A DNA stretch of 64,000 bases from contig OY783194.1 of assembly GCA_963678675.1 (NCBI GenBank), positions 9,950,607-10,014,606 of the forward strand. The letters run 5' to 3'. This DNA is from Xiphydria camelus (lineage: Eukaryota; Arthropoda; Insecta; Hymenoptera; Xiphydriidae). The first letter of the stretch is position 1. The number at the start of each line of letters is the position of its first letter. Shown one piece after another: positions 10,142 to 22,393 of this stretch. Made by a program: the position numbers and the translations under genes. Under the pieces are notes generated by a model. The model had not been told where the DNA came from and did not search any database. It saw only the letters and a program-made list of their open reading frames with translations.

Positions 10142-12044
10142 TAGAAAAAAACAATCACTTTATGCTTGTTATAACATAACCAACATATTCAAAATTTAGA
10201 ATAGAAGCGTGTGCAAGAGGGACCCAGGAAGCATTGGATCCCTCAAGTATAATTAATGCGAACTGGAGTTTTGTATTAAGGCACCAAGTATACAGGGTGA
10301 CATTTTTTAAACTTGCCACCCCCAATATCTCAAAAAGTTACAGAGATTTTCTAAAAAATAAAAAACGGGTTCGGCAATGGAGGGGGGAAACCAAAATGAC
10401 ATAATCGGAGACGCACCCCCTCCAACCCCTTTAGGGGTAGCCCTCCGAACGTTGTAATCTTAAATAGCAACCCCCATGTGTGATAAAGCATTGGGCAACT
10501 CTTTAAAAATGCTTTACAACAACACCCAATTTTGGTACCTTTCAATAAGTAGTTTTCGCGCAAATCGAGAAAGAAACTGCTAGAAGTAAGTTTTATCAAT
10601 TTATTTATTAAAGGTCACAATTACGTTACAATAAATTTTCGAAATGACTTCCATTATTAACAAGATAAAAATATAACCTGTTTTGAAATTCCTCTCGAAC
10701 TTTTTCAAATGTTCTTGAAATTTTGCGATATTCTTGCGTAATTCTCTGTTTCAGAGATAAAAAGATTTTTCTGTAATTAATGCATGTGAACGTAGGTTTC
10801 CCCAATAAACTCAATTTTTTTCGAAAAAAGCCAAAACAGGTATTTTGTACTTTTTTTTGCTCTTTTAATTGCCATTGGTCTCCAAAAAAATATGCAATAG
10901 TTTTTTTACAGCAATTTTGTGAAATTCAACCCTTATAATTTTTTAATTAATTACCCTCACGAAATGTAAATCAGTCAGTGTGATAAATTGTATTTTTCAT
11001 CATTTTTTATGTAGATTATTATCCACTTGGTTTCATTTCAAAAGATCAGTTGCAAGTATGTGAAAATCAGAAATCACTCCTAGGAGCTGTCAACTTTGAG
11101 AGTTAATTTCACCCCCTAGAAATGTTTTTCCGCCGATAAAAAAATACGTATCTCTTATAGATTTTGATGTAGAATAACATGTACTTATATCAGAATGAAC
11201 GAAATCGGCGAGGTACACCTGGGACGGTTTCATTGTACTTACAATGACGATCATTTTATAGAACAGTATGAAAGATGATCTGTTCGAGGGGGTTGGGAAA
11301 AAATTAATGAATATTCTTGAAAACTATGATTGAAGCTTAATTAAAAGCACAATCAGTTAAAAAATGGACTTTAGCGAATGTATGAGAAAAATGTCCTAAA
11401 AAGTCAGTATTTGTAAAAGTATTCAAGTAATATGATCATATTTAGGTATGACCTTATATCGTATATTTACGGATTTATTGTGAAATTAGGCGTGAATTCT
11501 GTCGAGTGCAAGTACCAATAGCGGGACGGTTGTGTACCCTTGCTGCGTAAGCGAAGCGTATTCGCTCTACAAGATAGTAAGCCGTCGAATAATTGAATAA
11601 TTAAACAAAGCATGCCCTGAAGCGACGAGTTTATAGATGGGATAAGCAGAGGTACAGACAACATACTATTTGTTTACATGTTCGGTAGAATCCACGCCCA
11701 GTTCTGTAACAAATCTGTGAACATGTTGTGTAGGTGTGAGAGCTCAGAAGTTTGAAATAGGAGCGGTCTTATTGTACCTACTAATGGCACAAAATGGTTA
11801 TATATTTATATGACCAAAAAATGAGACTATTTGTGTTAAATTTCGAATTTTACAATCATGAATATTACTATTTTAAGATTTCGAATGGTAACCGCATCGA
11901 CATTTATTAATTTGTCGACGTTTCACTAACATTCCAATTTACAATGGCAATGGCCGCGAAAGCTTAAGTGTTGATTTCGAACTTTACTTTCAGAAGTTCG
12001 TTATCTTATTACATTAGAGAATTGTTTAATAGTTCTACGGTACC
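10142..12044. other. Non-coding spacer with repeat remnants
   Basis: No convincing gene. ATACAGGGTGACATTTT at about 10290 looks like the end of a DNA transposon, but I could not find its partner. 10440-11180 has C-rich patches such as CACCCCCTCCAACCCC and TTTCACCCCCTAG. ORFs at 10351-10599, 10626-10814 and 11467-11664 show no family features. Confidence 0.35.
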
Positions 12045-12820
12045 AGATAGCAATTGAGCCGGCAGCTGGATTAATGACTTAAAGCACTTTAAGCAATTTT
12101 TCCATATTTATACATATTCATAATCTAGGGTATGTATATTATACATCATATTAATATCATAGTGATATGTACATAATATATCAATGAACAAGCTGTTTCA
12201 TAATGACGCGCATTCCTTACGACACTGCGTACACTGATGTGACCGCGCCGTGCGCTGCAAATCAACGATTCTAGCTGTTCGAAATATTGCTTAAAATTAC
12301 TATTTTTATCTACGCATAAGTTTCTCTCTAGGGTTAAATCGCATATTACTCTTCACATGAAAACAGTATTTTTCAAATCTGGAAAAAAACTTTCATTTGT
12401 GGAAGAACGACTTAAGTATTCATCAATATTACTTTATTTTCTTAACACATTTCTTATTTTCCTCTACTTTCTACCTTTTTGGCATATGAACGCACAGAAA
12501 CATCGCCCAGGCTCCGAGACTGCGTGGAGCTTAATGTGCCGCATACGCGGACTAATAGTGGGTTATACGGGGTCAAAGGTTTAAAAATTGGTTTTTCGTT
12601 ATCATCTCGCTTGCGATTGGTTGGACGATAATTTTTGTGGTTACAAAAATGGTAGATAAAAAAATACTCTATAAAAAAGGTTGTTTATATGTTCCACGTA
12701 GGAGTTACCGTTTCCACAATATACGCCGCACAAAGAGTCAACGTGATGAAATAGTGCTTCAATAGTCATACGTTCGTTTCCCCACCACCATCGAGGTAGA
12801 ATGTAAGGCGCGTTTTTTTT

Positions 12821-13334
12821 TTACATGGATTCCCCAATATCGTGATATCTAGCCTCAGCGGCAACTAAAGCATGTTCAAAATGAATTCGATTTTTGACAG
12901 TTCTTCCGTAACTGTCATCACGATCTTCTACTATTTTAATAACTGAGTCCTTCATAGAAATTGGGCTTACTTGCTTTATATTTCTCCTTAGCTCTTGCCT
13001 TTTTCTTTTCTGAATTTGCTCATTAGCTTCTTCTCCGCAAAAAAAGCATAATTTCTTAAAATCAAAAGTACTTACACGTACTTTCCGTGGAGATCTCTGT
13101 GACGTACTAGCCTTGGTTTCATCTTGCTGTCTTTTGAATGCCGCAATGCTACTCTTTCGAGTGTAGTCTTTGCGACAGTCAATATGGATAATTACACAAT
13201 TCATATTATTTAAATATTCAAAGTGTCCATCATTTCTGTCGATACTAGCATTTCTCAGTTTGTAAACCACGCTCAACAACCACGGTATCGCCGACCGAAA
13301 GGGATTTACCACAAATAAAGCAATCATTCGCCAT
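12821..13334 (-). pseudogene. N-terminal part of a cysteine-rich multi-copy insect protein
   Basis: Reading from ATG at 13334 gives CFICGKSLSVGDTVV, then a one-base shift near 13255 moves into the long frame with NASIDRNDGHFEYLNN, IHIDCRKDYTRKSS and CFFCGEEA. It ends after AAEARYHD. Two CxxC pairs plus HxxC suggest a metal-binding N-terminal domain. This arrangement recalls long uncharacterised proteins that occur in many copies in insects and cnidarians, of which this would be only the first 170 residues. Its function is unknown. It lies inside a foldback element, suggesting a captured or transposon-encoded fragment. Confidence 0.55.
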
Positions 13335-13339
13335 TCGAA

Positions 13340-14170
13340 TAATTGTTCTACACTACACCCGAAACGAAACGTCCGACGTCGCCTATAAATTGCTGTTGTG
13401 ACTGATATGAAGGAAGGATGTAACTGAAGGAAGGATCGATCCGGTTAGAGTTACAAAGGAATCATATATTCGAGGAGCGAAATGATTACACGGAAGTACG
13501 GATTCAGAATCCTAAGCAAAGGTGAGAGTGATCGCTGATTCGATCTGCACTGCTGAATATCTCAGGTCAAGACTTCGACGGAGACTCGAGCTCAAAAAAA
13601 GGATGTGTACGAGTTACCGATTTCGAAGAGACTAATAAAGAGACGCGGCTCGCAAGGCGGGGGTACGTTTCGGCAAGGGTGGTTTCTTCCATTCCGCGAA
13701 AGCAGAGGAAAGTTCCGAGAAAATATGAAAATAGGGGAAAAAAGGCGTGAGAAAGTCTTCCGAGAGACACACAGATGTGTCAACGTTCCGTGGCGCGGTT
13801 CAAGGGCACGCGGGGGTACATAAAAAAAGGCTGAATTTGAAAGGTTGAAAGGCTCCAGGTCGACCCTGGACAGTAACGGAGGCAAAGGGTGCCCATGCTC
13901 TCCCGCGAGTCTGGTGAAAGTTGGGAAAGGATCGAGGAGCCGATTAGTCTATTGAATTCGTCATTTCTCCTCCTTACAAGGCTGAATTAACGTTCGAATT
14001 ATAACGGAATCGATTAATGAGGTTCTGCAAAAGACGAACTTTTCCGAACACCGTTAGGTAATTAATCTTTCCGGGACAAGTGCGGGACCATGATATTCGC
14101 GACCTACGTTCGTCAAATTGTACTCCTTTGCCGATGGCGAGATTAACTCCAGGTCGGCGAGGTATTTATA
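13340..14170. other. GC-richer spacer, no gene seen
   Basis: Purine-rich sequence. ORFs at 13567-13885 on both strands have low-complexity Arg/Gly/Ser composition and overlap each other, so I do not call them. Confidence 0.35.
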
Positions 14171-14199
14171 ATCGATTCTTAAGATAATACTTCTGTTGC

Positions 14200-14327
14200 C
14201 TGTAGTAGTTTAAAATTAATTTAACTTAACTTTCATTAGGTAATAAACAGACGTGTAGCTATTCTTGGGGATGTTTGGCCTGATTATTACCTAATGAAAG
14301 TTAAGTTAAATTAATTTATAATCGATG
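14200..14327. mobile_element. Palindromic MITE, family A, copy 1
   Basis: Arms contain TTAACTTTCATTAGGTAATA and its complement around a centre with GTAGCTATTCTTGGGGAT. The same flank TACTTCTGTTGCCTGTAGT and palindrome layout recur at 47278-47440, and a deleted copy at 60535-60615. Confidence 0.75.
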
Positions 14328-14805
14328 CTATTAAAAAGAACGAGCCGACCTTCAGAATTCCGTCTATCGTGCGACGAAATACTTGCTTTATAATACGTAA
14401 CAGATGATCCCTACTGCACCTCGAGGTTGTTGACTTTGACGTTTTATGACTCATCTGCTATTGCAGCACTATTTCATCACGTTGACTCTTTATGCGGCGT
14501 ATAACGTGGAAACGGTAACTCCTACGTGGAAAATGTAAAAAACCTTTCTTGTAGAGTATTTTTTTATCTACAACTTTTGTAACCATAAAAATTATCATCC
14601 AACCAATCGCAAGCGAGATAATAACGAAAAACCCATTTTTTTAGCTTTGACCCCCGTATAACTTTTGAAGCGTACACGATATCGATGGGGACTTTTTACA
14701 CGTTATTTATAATGCTTCAATGAAGATGTATGCAAAAATCCTGCTTGCTGCGAATTTTTGAGAAGTGAAACTCTGAAGTTACTGGGCTAAGAACCGCCTC
14801 AACGT

Positions 14806-17237
14806 AATGGACCGAAAAAGCGGAACGATTTTCCTCGTCGACACCGGGGCCGACATATCCACCATTCCGCGCACCTCGCCAAACTCTACACCAGCCGCCT
14901 TGAAGCTCTACGCAGCGAATGGCACGTTGATCAATATATATACGGTGATTAGCTGCTACAGTTGGATTTAAACCTCCGCCGGCCTCTAAAATGGATCTTC
15001 ACCATTGCGGACGTATCGAGACCCATACTAGGAGCCGATTTCTTGAGCCAACATGGTCTGCTCGTTGACCTAAAAAATAAGCGACTAGTAGACGGCACCA
15101 CGAGGCTCTCGGCCATAGCGAGCATAACGCGAGAATACCACCGGAGCGTCCGCAGCATCGCAGCCAACGAGGACACATTCACTCGACTGCTGAAACAGTT
15201 CCCGAGCATCTCGACACCACCGAGGCCGAGAATATTGCAGCATCACGGCGTGGAGCACTGTATTAACGCCACGGCTCCGCCAATAGCAGAGCGGGCGAGC
15301 CGGCTTCAGCCGGAGAAATTAAAAGTAGCAATAGCCGAATTCGAGTACATGCTCGAACAGGGGATTTGCCGTCCATCCAATAACCCATGGGCCAGCCCAC
15401 TGCACATGCAGCCCAAGAAGAACGGCGAATGGAGGCCATGCGGGGACTACCATTGATTGAACGCCGTGACAATACCTGACAGGTACCCGGTACCACACCT
15501 CCGCAACTTCGCGCACAGGCTCAGGGGCAGCACGGCATTTTCCACTCTGGATTTGATGAAGGCCTACCATCAAATACCGTTGGCACAGAAGGACCGGCAG
15601 AAAACCATCATCATAACACCCTTTGGGCTATTTGAATTCAACGTAATGATGTTCGGGCTGTCCAACGCAGCGCAAACCTTCCAACGGCTCATGGACACCG
15701 CGCTGAAAGGACTGCAGTTTTGCCACTGCTACATCGACGACGTCCTCATAGCATCCAAGGACCGGGAGCAACACGAACAACATCTTAAGCAGGTTTTTAA
15801 AAGACTACAACAAATTGGCCTCGCCATCAACGTGTCAAAATGCCAGTCCGGGAAGACAGAACCTTGTAATTAAAACCGATCATAAGCCGATCACTTTCGC
15901 TTTCAGGCAAAAGGCGGAGAAAGCCTCCCCGAGGCAACTCTGCGACACCTGGACTTCATCGGTCAATTTTCCACTCGAGTAATACACCTACCAGGGGAAA
16001 GAACGTCGTCGCAGACGCGCTCTCATGCATAGAGGAGATTAACCTGCCTGTCGTCATAGGAACCGCAGACATCGCAGAAGCGCAGAAAACCGACAAAGAG
16101 CTTCAAGAACTCCTGCAACCAGAATCGCTTGAGCTGAAGAAGCTGCGAATCGATGACTCTGAAGACTTAATGTACTGCGATATCTCCACAAAAAAAGTTT
16201 GGCCCTATGTTCCACGCCCACTTCGAAGACGCATCTTTAACGGAGCACATAATATATTGCATCCAAGCGCTTGAGCCACAGGAAAGCTAATATGGCGGAG
16301 GTTCGTATGACCTGGAATGAATAAAGACATACCTAGCCGAATGAGTCCGCACCTGTCTAGCCTGTCAGCGCAGCAAAATACAGCGACACGCTCGGAAGGT
16401 GCCAGAACGCATAGCTGTCCCGAACGCGAGGTTTAGTCAGGTGCACATAGACATAGTAGGGCCATTACCCATAGTCCAAAGTTTTAGATACTGTCTCACC
16501 ATGATAGACAGGTCCACAAGACGGCCAGAAGCAGTCCCCATTGCAGATATCACAGCATACACTGTAGTCACCGCCTTCTACGCAACCTGAGTGGCCCAAT
16601 TTCGCGCGCCGGCAACATTGACTACCGACAGAGAGGGACACAATTTGAGTCTCAGCTGTTTTAGGCTCTAACTAACCTAATTGGCAGCCGACGGAGACGC
16701 ACAACGGCATACCATCCGGTTTCCAATGGTATGATCGAATGGTGGCATAGGCCACTTAAGACCGCGCTCATATGCCATGGATCCAAAGACTGGGTCGCAA
16801 CACTGCCAACGGTTCTCCTGGGACTGCGGACTTGCTACAAGGAAGACGTCAGGGCAACGGCAGCAGAACTCGTTTATGGAACGACTATTCGCCTTTTCGA
16901 GGAATTCTTCGTGGAAGAAGAACAGCGGCAGGATCCTCAAACCTTCATAGAGAAGTTCAGAGAGCAAATGAGGATGATACGAGCAGCGCCGACAGCACAC
17001 CATAGTAAACGTACGCTGTTCGTTCACAGGGAACTGCACACTTGCTCCCACGTTTACGTCCGGGTTGAAGCGATTAGAAAACCGTTGCAAGCACCGTACG
17101 ATGAACCGTTCGAAGTTATAGAGAGGATTTCGGACAGAGTTTTCCGAATAAATGGAACCGCCGTTACAGTCGCAATAGAGAGACTAAAGCCGGCATTCCT
17201 AGAAAAGGAACCCGGACAGCAACAGCAGCAGCAGTAA
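14806..17237 (+). pseudogene. Ty3/gypsy pol remnant (protease, RT, RNase H, integrase)
   Basis: Gag and the 5' LTR are absent. Protease begins near 14828 with LVDTGADIS (DTGA at 14840-14851) and shifts frame before GADFLSQHGLLVD (about 15029). Reverse transcriptase follows: an in-frame TGA after RPCGDYH (near 15455), then STLDLMKAYHQIP and the active-site box CYIDDVLIA (about 15727-15753). RNase H is internally deleted after KCQSGKT; ALSCIEE and integrase H2C2-like sequence follow with stops, then VHIDIVGPLP (16441-16470). The C-terminal part (16731-17237) is open and ends in a CAG-repeat polyglutamine tail. Style resembles the insect CsRn1/Kabuki side of gypsy. Dead copy. Confidence 0.85.
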
Positions 17238-17347
17238 CAACAACAACAAACGACGAACGCAGGGCCAAGTACCCTCAAAACATATCCAGGACCACGAACC
17301 AAGAAAGTTCATTTCGCGACTGGCTAAGTCGCTAGAAGGGAAGTACT

Positions 17348-17726
17348 TGTAGCGGGCTACGCTATAAGGCGCGTTCGTATAGGCACGCCCGGCAGCAGCA
17401 AGGTAGCAGACTACGCCGCTGCGAGGCGCGTCGCATAGATGCGCACACAAGAAGCGGCGACCCTCGGAGACGCGGCCGCCTCAGTTCAAGTTCGCGTGCC
17501 GTAGCAGCTAGACGCCTTTCAGCCTCTTTCTCGAAGTCTTGTGTGAATAAAGTTATCTTTTGTGTTAACCCTACCGAAGAATTGTCTTCTCCTCGCGCAG
17601 CGTAATAATCAGAGTACGAGTTGGAAATCCGCGTAGGGAAACGATTAGATAGCGCGATTCCGCCGTCGGTGTCGGCTAATGCCCGACGCGATTGTGGCGA
17701 TTTACCCACCGAGGGCATCGGCCACA
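17348..17726 (+). repeat. 3' LTR of the gypsy remnant
   Basis: Begins TGTAGCGGGC just after a purine tract (AGAAGGGAAG, about 17334-17343) and ends GGCCACA, giving TG...CA ends. An AATAAA lies at 17546-17551. No 5' partner LTR is present in the window, consistent with a truncated insertion. The right boundary is my best estimate. Confidence 0.55.
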
Positions 17727-17728
17727 GT

Positions 17729-18313
17729 CCTGCCGTCAGTATGGTCATCTATTGATCGGTAACCGAACTGCATAGATCTCGAGGCGCCAAAATTATCGAC
17801 TTCTAACAGTATTGCAACCTGTCCATAAATGTCAACATAACCAAAAATCATAACCTGTACCTGCTCAGTGACTCATTGTCAGTAATTGTTTGAATTCCCC
17901 AAATACGCACCTGCCGCGAAGTTAATGAGTGACTTCAGGAGTGACGAAAACAAATTATTTTTAGATACTCCTAAAGATGAGAATACGCATTTCCACGTTA
18001 CCCTGGAGGTAGGGTGTTGCGAACGCATACCTTCAGGGTAATGTGGAAATGCGTATTCTCACCTTTAGGAGTATCTACAAATAATTCGTCTTCCCTCCTG
18101 AAGTCACTCATTAACTTCGCATCACACACACAGATACGTATTTGGGAAACATAAACCACCACTGAGTCACTGAGCAGGTACAGGTGATTTTTGGTTATGT
18201 TGACATTTATTGACAGGTTGCAATACTCGATTAGACATCGATAATTTCGGCGCCTCGAGATCTATGTAGTTCGGCTACCGATCAATGAATGGCCGTACTG
18301 ATGGCAGGGCCAT
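17729..18313. mobile_element. Foldback element with about 270-bp arms
   Basis: 17729-18003 pairs with 18033-18313, e.g. TAGATCTCGAGGCGCCAAAA against its complement, meeting at a short loop near 18015. It contains no ORF. Arm similarity is high apart from small indels. Confidence 0.85.
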
Positions 18314-18650
18314 TATTGATCCGCGTATGCGGCACTTTTGAATTAAGCTCCACCCAGTCTCAGAGCCTTAACCTGGACACCCGGTATATAGGATTTATTC
18401 TGGAATAGACAAAAGTAGTTTATTAAGAATTTAAAACTTTGAATTAAAGTTCGTGTACGAAAACTTAAGGTGCTTTAAGTCGTTAGTCCAGCTGCCGGCC
18501 CAATTATCAACCACTATAAGAAAATTTGGTTGTCCGATTTTAGATCTCTTGATGGCTCCACCACATTAAGCATCATTGTTTATTATGCAGCATAATATAA
18601 GAATGAATAAATATTTTCTATTTTCGAATATTTTTGACTAATTTGTTATA

Positions 18651-19668
18651 CAGGGTGAGCCAAATGTATGGAAACGGTGGAATAACTTTCGAAGGAGACA
18701 TTTTGAAGAAAAATGTTTCAAACAAAACATTTAGGATTTTTCCCTGGCCATCCAATGGTGACCTTGAATCTGACCATGAACTCGACCTTGAAGGTCATTC
18801 CAAGATCAAGGTCGCTTTTTTAAATGGGAACCCCTATTTTTGATGGCGGATTTGGAAGGAGCGGAAAATTTTACGTCCGAATATGACCTTTGACCTTGAC
18901 CTTGGATTCAAGGTAAAGGTCAACGATCAAATAGGAAAGTTTTAGGTTTTTTCCCTGGCCATCTAATGGTAACCATGAATCTGACCTTGACCTCGACCTT
19001 GAAGTTCATTCCAAGTTCAAGGTATCTTTTTTAAATGGCAACCTACATTTTTTATCCACCGATTTATCTGAAATTTGGTACGGGGTTTTTTTTGGGTTGC
19101 TGATTACGATTCTGAAGATAGATTTTGAAAATACTTCAATACAAGATGACGGGTCCAAGATAGTGGCAAAATTTTGGAATATCCACCGATTTATCCAAAA
19201 TTTTGTGCTCATGTCACCTTGCCTTAAGTGGCCGGTTGCTAACACCATAAAAAATGTAGGTTGCCATTTAAAAAAGATACCTTGAACTTGGAATGAACTT
19301 CAAGGTCGAGGTCAAGGTCAGATTCATGGTTACCATTAGATGGCCAGGGAAAAAACCTAAAACTTTCCTATTTGATCGTTGACCTTTACCTTGAATCCAA
19401 GGTCAAGGTCAAAGGTTATATTCGGACGTAAAATTTTCCGCTCCTTCCAAATCCGCCATAAAAAATAGGGGTTCCCATTTAAAAAAGCGACCTTGACCTT
19501 GGAATGACCTTCAAGGTCGAGTTCATGGTCAGATTCAAGGAAAAATCCCTCTAGGGGCCACCATTGGATGGCCAGGGAAAAATCCTAAATGTTTTGTTTG
19601 AAACATTTTTCTTCAAAATGTCTCCCTCGAAAGTTACTCCACCGTTTCCATACATTTGGCTCACCCTG
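18651..19668. mobile_element. Foldback element rich in AGGTCA motifs, TA target duplication
   Basis: Inverted arms of about 450 bp (18651-19098 and 19213-19668) begin CAGGGTGAGCCAAATGTATG and are bordered by TA. Both arms carry many copies of CCTTGACCTTGA and TCAAGGTCA. The short ORFs within it are arm by-products. No transposase. Confidence 0.9.
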
Positions 19669-19847
19669 TATTAACCCGACCTAATTACCGGGTGTTTGCT
19701 AAGCGCAGCAGTTTGGGCGTGTCTGACACGGCGAATAGGGAGTCACTTCCCTATTTCCTTCTACGTCGAACACATAATTCTTCGTGAATGTTGGCCGTGC
19801 CACAATCGGCCGACGTGGATTGAAAATAGCGCCAGCCAAAGGTCATT

Positions 19848-20035
19848 AGGTTTGTTCTCGTAAAAAATGTATGTTCTGCACTCACTTATTCACGCTATAA
19901 TATATCTATAGTTATTTCAAACGAGCAGAAAGTGTAGAGCAGTATTAAGTAGGTACCCATTTTTACGCTTCTTGATAACTATAGATACACTGCAAGAAAA
20001 CGAGTGCAGAAAGTATAGATAATGAGAACAAACCT
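19848..20035. mobile_element. Short MITE, ATT-flanked
   Basis: AGGTTTGTTCTC at 19848 and its exact complement ending at 20035, with partly pairing interiors (ATCTATAGTTAT and ATAACTATAGAT). ATT flanks both sides. Confidence 0.7.
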
Positions 20036-20172
20036 ATTGCACCGCTGACAAAGAGCGGTCTCTCCAACTCAGGGGAAAATAGACGGGGTGATCCGTTATT
20101 GGTTGCGTTAGGCCACGCTTGAACCCCGGAACTTAGAAATCCTACTTCGTATAAAACACAAGGCGCCCCGTT

Positions 20173-20375
20173 TAAGAGGTTTGTATGGACGCGACTTAAT
20201 TTCGCAAAAACTTATCGCTAATAAATGGCAAAACTACACTAATGGCAAATGGCAAATAGCGAAATATAACGATAAAGTTGGTCAATATTTATACCGCTGA
20301 TCATTACAGTCTTACCATTTGTCGGCGAGATAAGCATTGGCGAAATTAAGCTACACTTCGTACAAAACTTCTAAA
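20173..20375. mobile_element. Degenerate foldback MITE
   Basis: Arms of about 60 bp with the shared core CTTAATTTCGC and flanking TTGTAYG pair at roughly 70 percent, so the element is old. Confidence 0.5.
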
Positions 20376-21183
20376 GAAAGATACAAAAAATCGATATGTA
20401 TTTAAATTATTTGTACCGCCATAAAAAATGTAGGAGAATTGCGAGTTTCAGCACACTATAGTCCAGTAACCTCTTAAGGAAATCACAATCTCTCTAACTG
20501 AAGAAAATTAGTACTATATAACATTATCAATTAAGAATTAATATTCTTTTCATTATTGTCCATTCATAAACTCTCAATAAAACTTCTTATAGAATGTTAT
20601 AGCATATTTGTTTACGAATTAAGAAATTTAGTTTTATTTTAATTATTTTAAGTAGGTAAGTACATGGTAACAAATTTTGAATACTTTTATTAAAGAAATA
20701 AAGGTTTAATTCACGATAATCTTGATACTCATGTTATTTATCAATGGATTTATTTATTCTTACAATACAAAAGTCATACCTAGACAGACTCATGCTACCT
20801 ATTTTGTAATGGCTTCAAAAGATTCAACATTAAACTAGACATAAACAGCATTGCGGCATTTTTTGTATACCTCCTTATATCGATGGTGTATTTTTGGACA
20901 TCACGCTTGGAGTTGTGCAGCATATAAAGTTATAGAGGAAAAAGAAGAGAAGAGGCAATAAAGAAGGAAGAGAGTCTTTAAGGACTTCGATTTTTACTCA
21001 ATTTGAGGTTTCATTAACTGACTTGACATTATAATTCAATTTAATTTTGAATTTGATCTGCTCTAAGATTTTGATTAAATTTGATTTCGAAATATATTTG
21101 AAGTAAATTTTTTAAGCTTTATGTTAAACTTAAGCTTCGATTATTTCTTAATTTAACTTCAGTATCATTATCGTTCAGCTGTA
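20376..21183. other. AT-rich spacer, no gene seen
   Basis: No ORF of note and no clear repeat pairing. Confidence 0.3.
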
Positions 21184-21225
21184 CGAGGTATGGCTAGAAA
21201 AAACCGGGTTGGTGCTATAAGACTT

Positions 21226-22293
21226 TTATTCATTTTTTTCCACAACAATTGTATCTCCTTCTATATACTCCCCTCCTCGATCCCTACATCGCTCAATGCG
21301 ACTTTTCCATTGCTCAAAACAGTGTTGAAAATCGTTTCCTGAAAGCTGCTTCACGACGTCCGTCGCTTTTTCTTTTACCGCCTCTACTGTAGCAAACTTT
21401 GTTCCTTTTAAAGCAGATTTGACTTTTGAGAACAAAAAAAAGTCACACGGGGCCAAGTCAGGAGAGTAGGGCGGATGTTCTAGCACGGGGATCCCAAGGT
21501 TGGCTAAAAACGTGTTGACAGAGAGCGCATTGTGAGCAGGGGAGTTGTCTTGATGAAGAATCCAGAACCGATCTTTCCACAATTCAGGTCGTTTTCTCCC
21601 TACCCGTTCACGTAGCGTGTTCAACACCTCTTTGTAATATTCTTGGTTGACAGTTTGACCTTCGGGTACCCATTCAACATGAACAATCCCTTTGGTGTCG
21701 AAAAAAACAATCATCATCCTTTCATCATCATGCCTTTTTTTGTCGTGGTGAACTGTGACTTTTCCAGTGCATCGACTGCCGCTTTACTTCTGGATCGTAA
21801 GTAAAGAATTAAATAATTCGTCACATGTCATTACTCTCTCCAGAAACCTAGGTTTCTTTTCAATGGTCTTTAAAGTGTCATAGTAAATGTTCATTCGGGC
21901 TTCCTTCTGTTCCTGCGTGAGAATCTTTTGCACCATCATCGCACAAACTTTTCTCATGTTAAAACTTTCGTGCAAAATCTGTCTCACGCTTTCTTTGTCG
22001 ATTCCCGTAAGCTCAGCCACTGCTCGAATGCTCAAGCGACGGTTTTCTCGGATGATTTGACCGATTTTTCAACATTGAGATGTCCGTTTTTGATGTGGAA
22101 TGTCTGCCAGGGCGGAAGCGGGACCGTTCCCTTTCTTCTTTAATTAAATCTTTTCACCCACTCAAACACCTGTGTACGTGATAAACTTTGATCGCCATAG
22201 ACTTCCCTAAGTGAATAAATTTTTGTGGCAGATTTCCCCAAGTTTCACTAAGAATTTCGCGTTGATACGCTGCTCAACTTTTACACTCAGCAT
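21226..22293 (-). pseudogene. Mariner transposase, frameshifted
   Basis: Starts at ATG 22293 and runs through a paired helix-turn-helix DNA-binding half: QVFEWVKRF and RPGRHSTSK, then LSIRAVAELTGIDKESVRQI in another frame, ending in VMTCDELF where the first catalytic Asp lies. The catalytic half (21226-21717) has ILHQDNSPAHNA (second Asp) and PPYSPDLAPCDFFLF (third Asp), giving the DD34D spacing typical of mariner. At least two frame changes (near 22080-22130 and 21720-21790) inactivate it. Insect mariners of this type are horizontally transmitted; whether this one was cannot be judged here. Confidence 0.95.
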
Positions 22294-22336
22294 TTTTCCG
22301 ACGAAGCGCAAATGCACACTGCAGTACTATTTAATA

Positions 22337-22393
22337 GGTTCGTTCCAACTAACACGAGAACTGGTTCTGAACTCGTGTTAGTTGGAACGAACC
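22337..22393. repeat. 57-bp near-perfect hairpin inside mariner
   Basis: TTCGTTCCAACTAACACGAG pairs with its complement around a 13-base loop. It lies in the untranslated part upstream of the transposase start. Confidence 0.8.

Larger units (their letters stand above)
12562..14665. mobile_element. Foldback element carrying a zinc-finger ORF
   Basis: Inverted arms of about 200 bp (12562-12765 and 14460-14665), starting TTATACGGGGTCAAAG and containing ATCTCGCTTGCGATTGGTTG. Between the arms lie a minus-strand gene fragment, a spacer with no recognised content (13340-14170) and a small palindromic MITE (14200-14327). Confidence 0.75.
12045..18515. mobile_element. Composite foldback structure with nested insertions
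   Basis: Two inverted pairs frame the region. First, 12050-12090 (GCCGGCAGCTGGATTAATGA) with 18470-18515. Second, 12515-12560 (GGAGCTTAATGTGCCGCATA) with 18318-18360. Between them are the foldback at 12562-14665, a truncated gypsy element and the foldback at 17729-18313. The outer pair implies one old element split by later insertions; 12100-12500 of the left side has no clear partner. Confidence 0.55.

Noticed and set aside
13567..13885. Overlapping ORFs on both strands in the purine-rich spacer
   Set aside because: Low-complexity composition, mutually overlapping, no splice or homology support.
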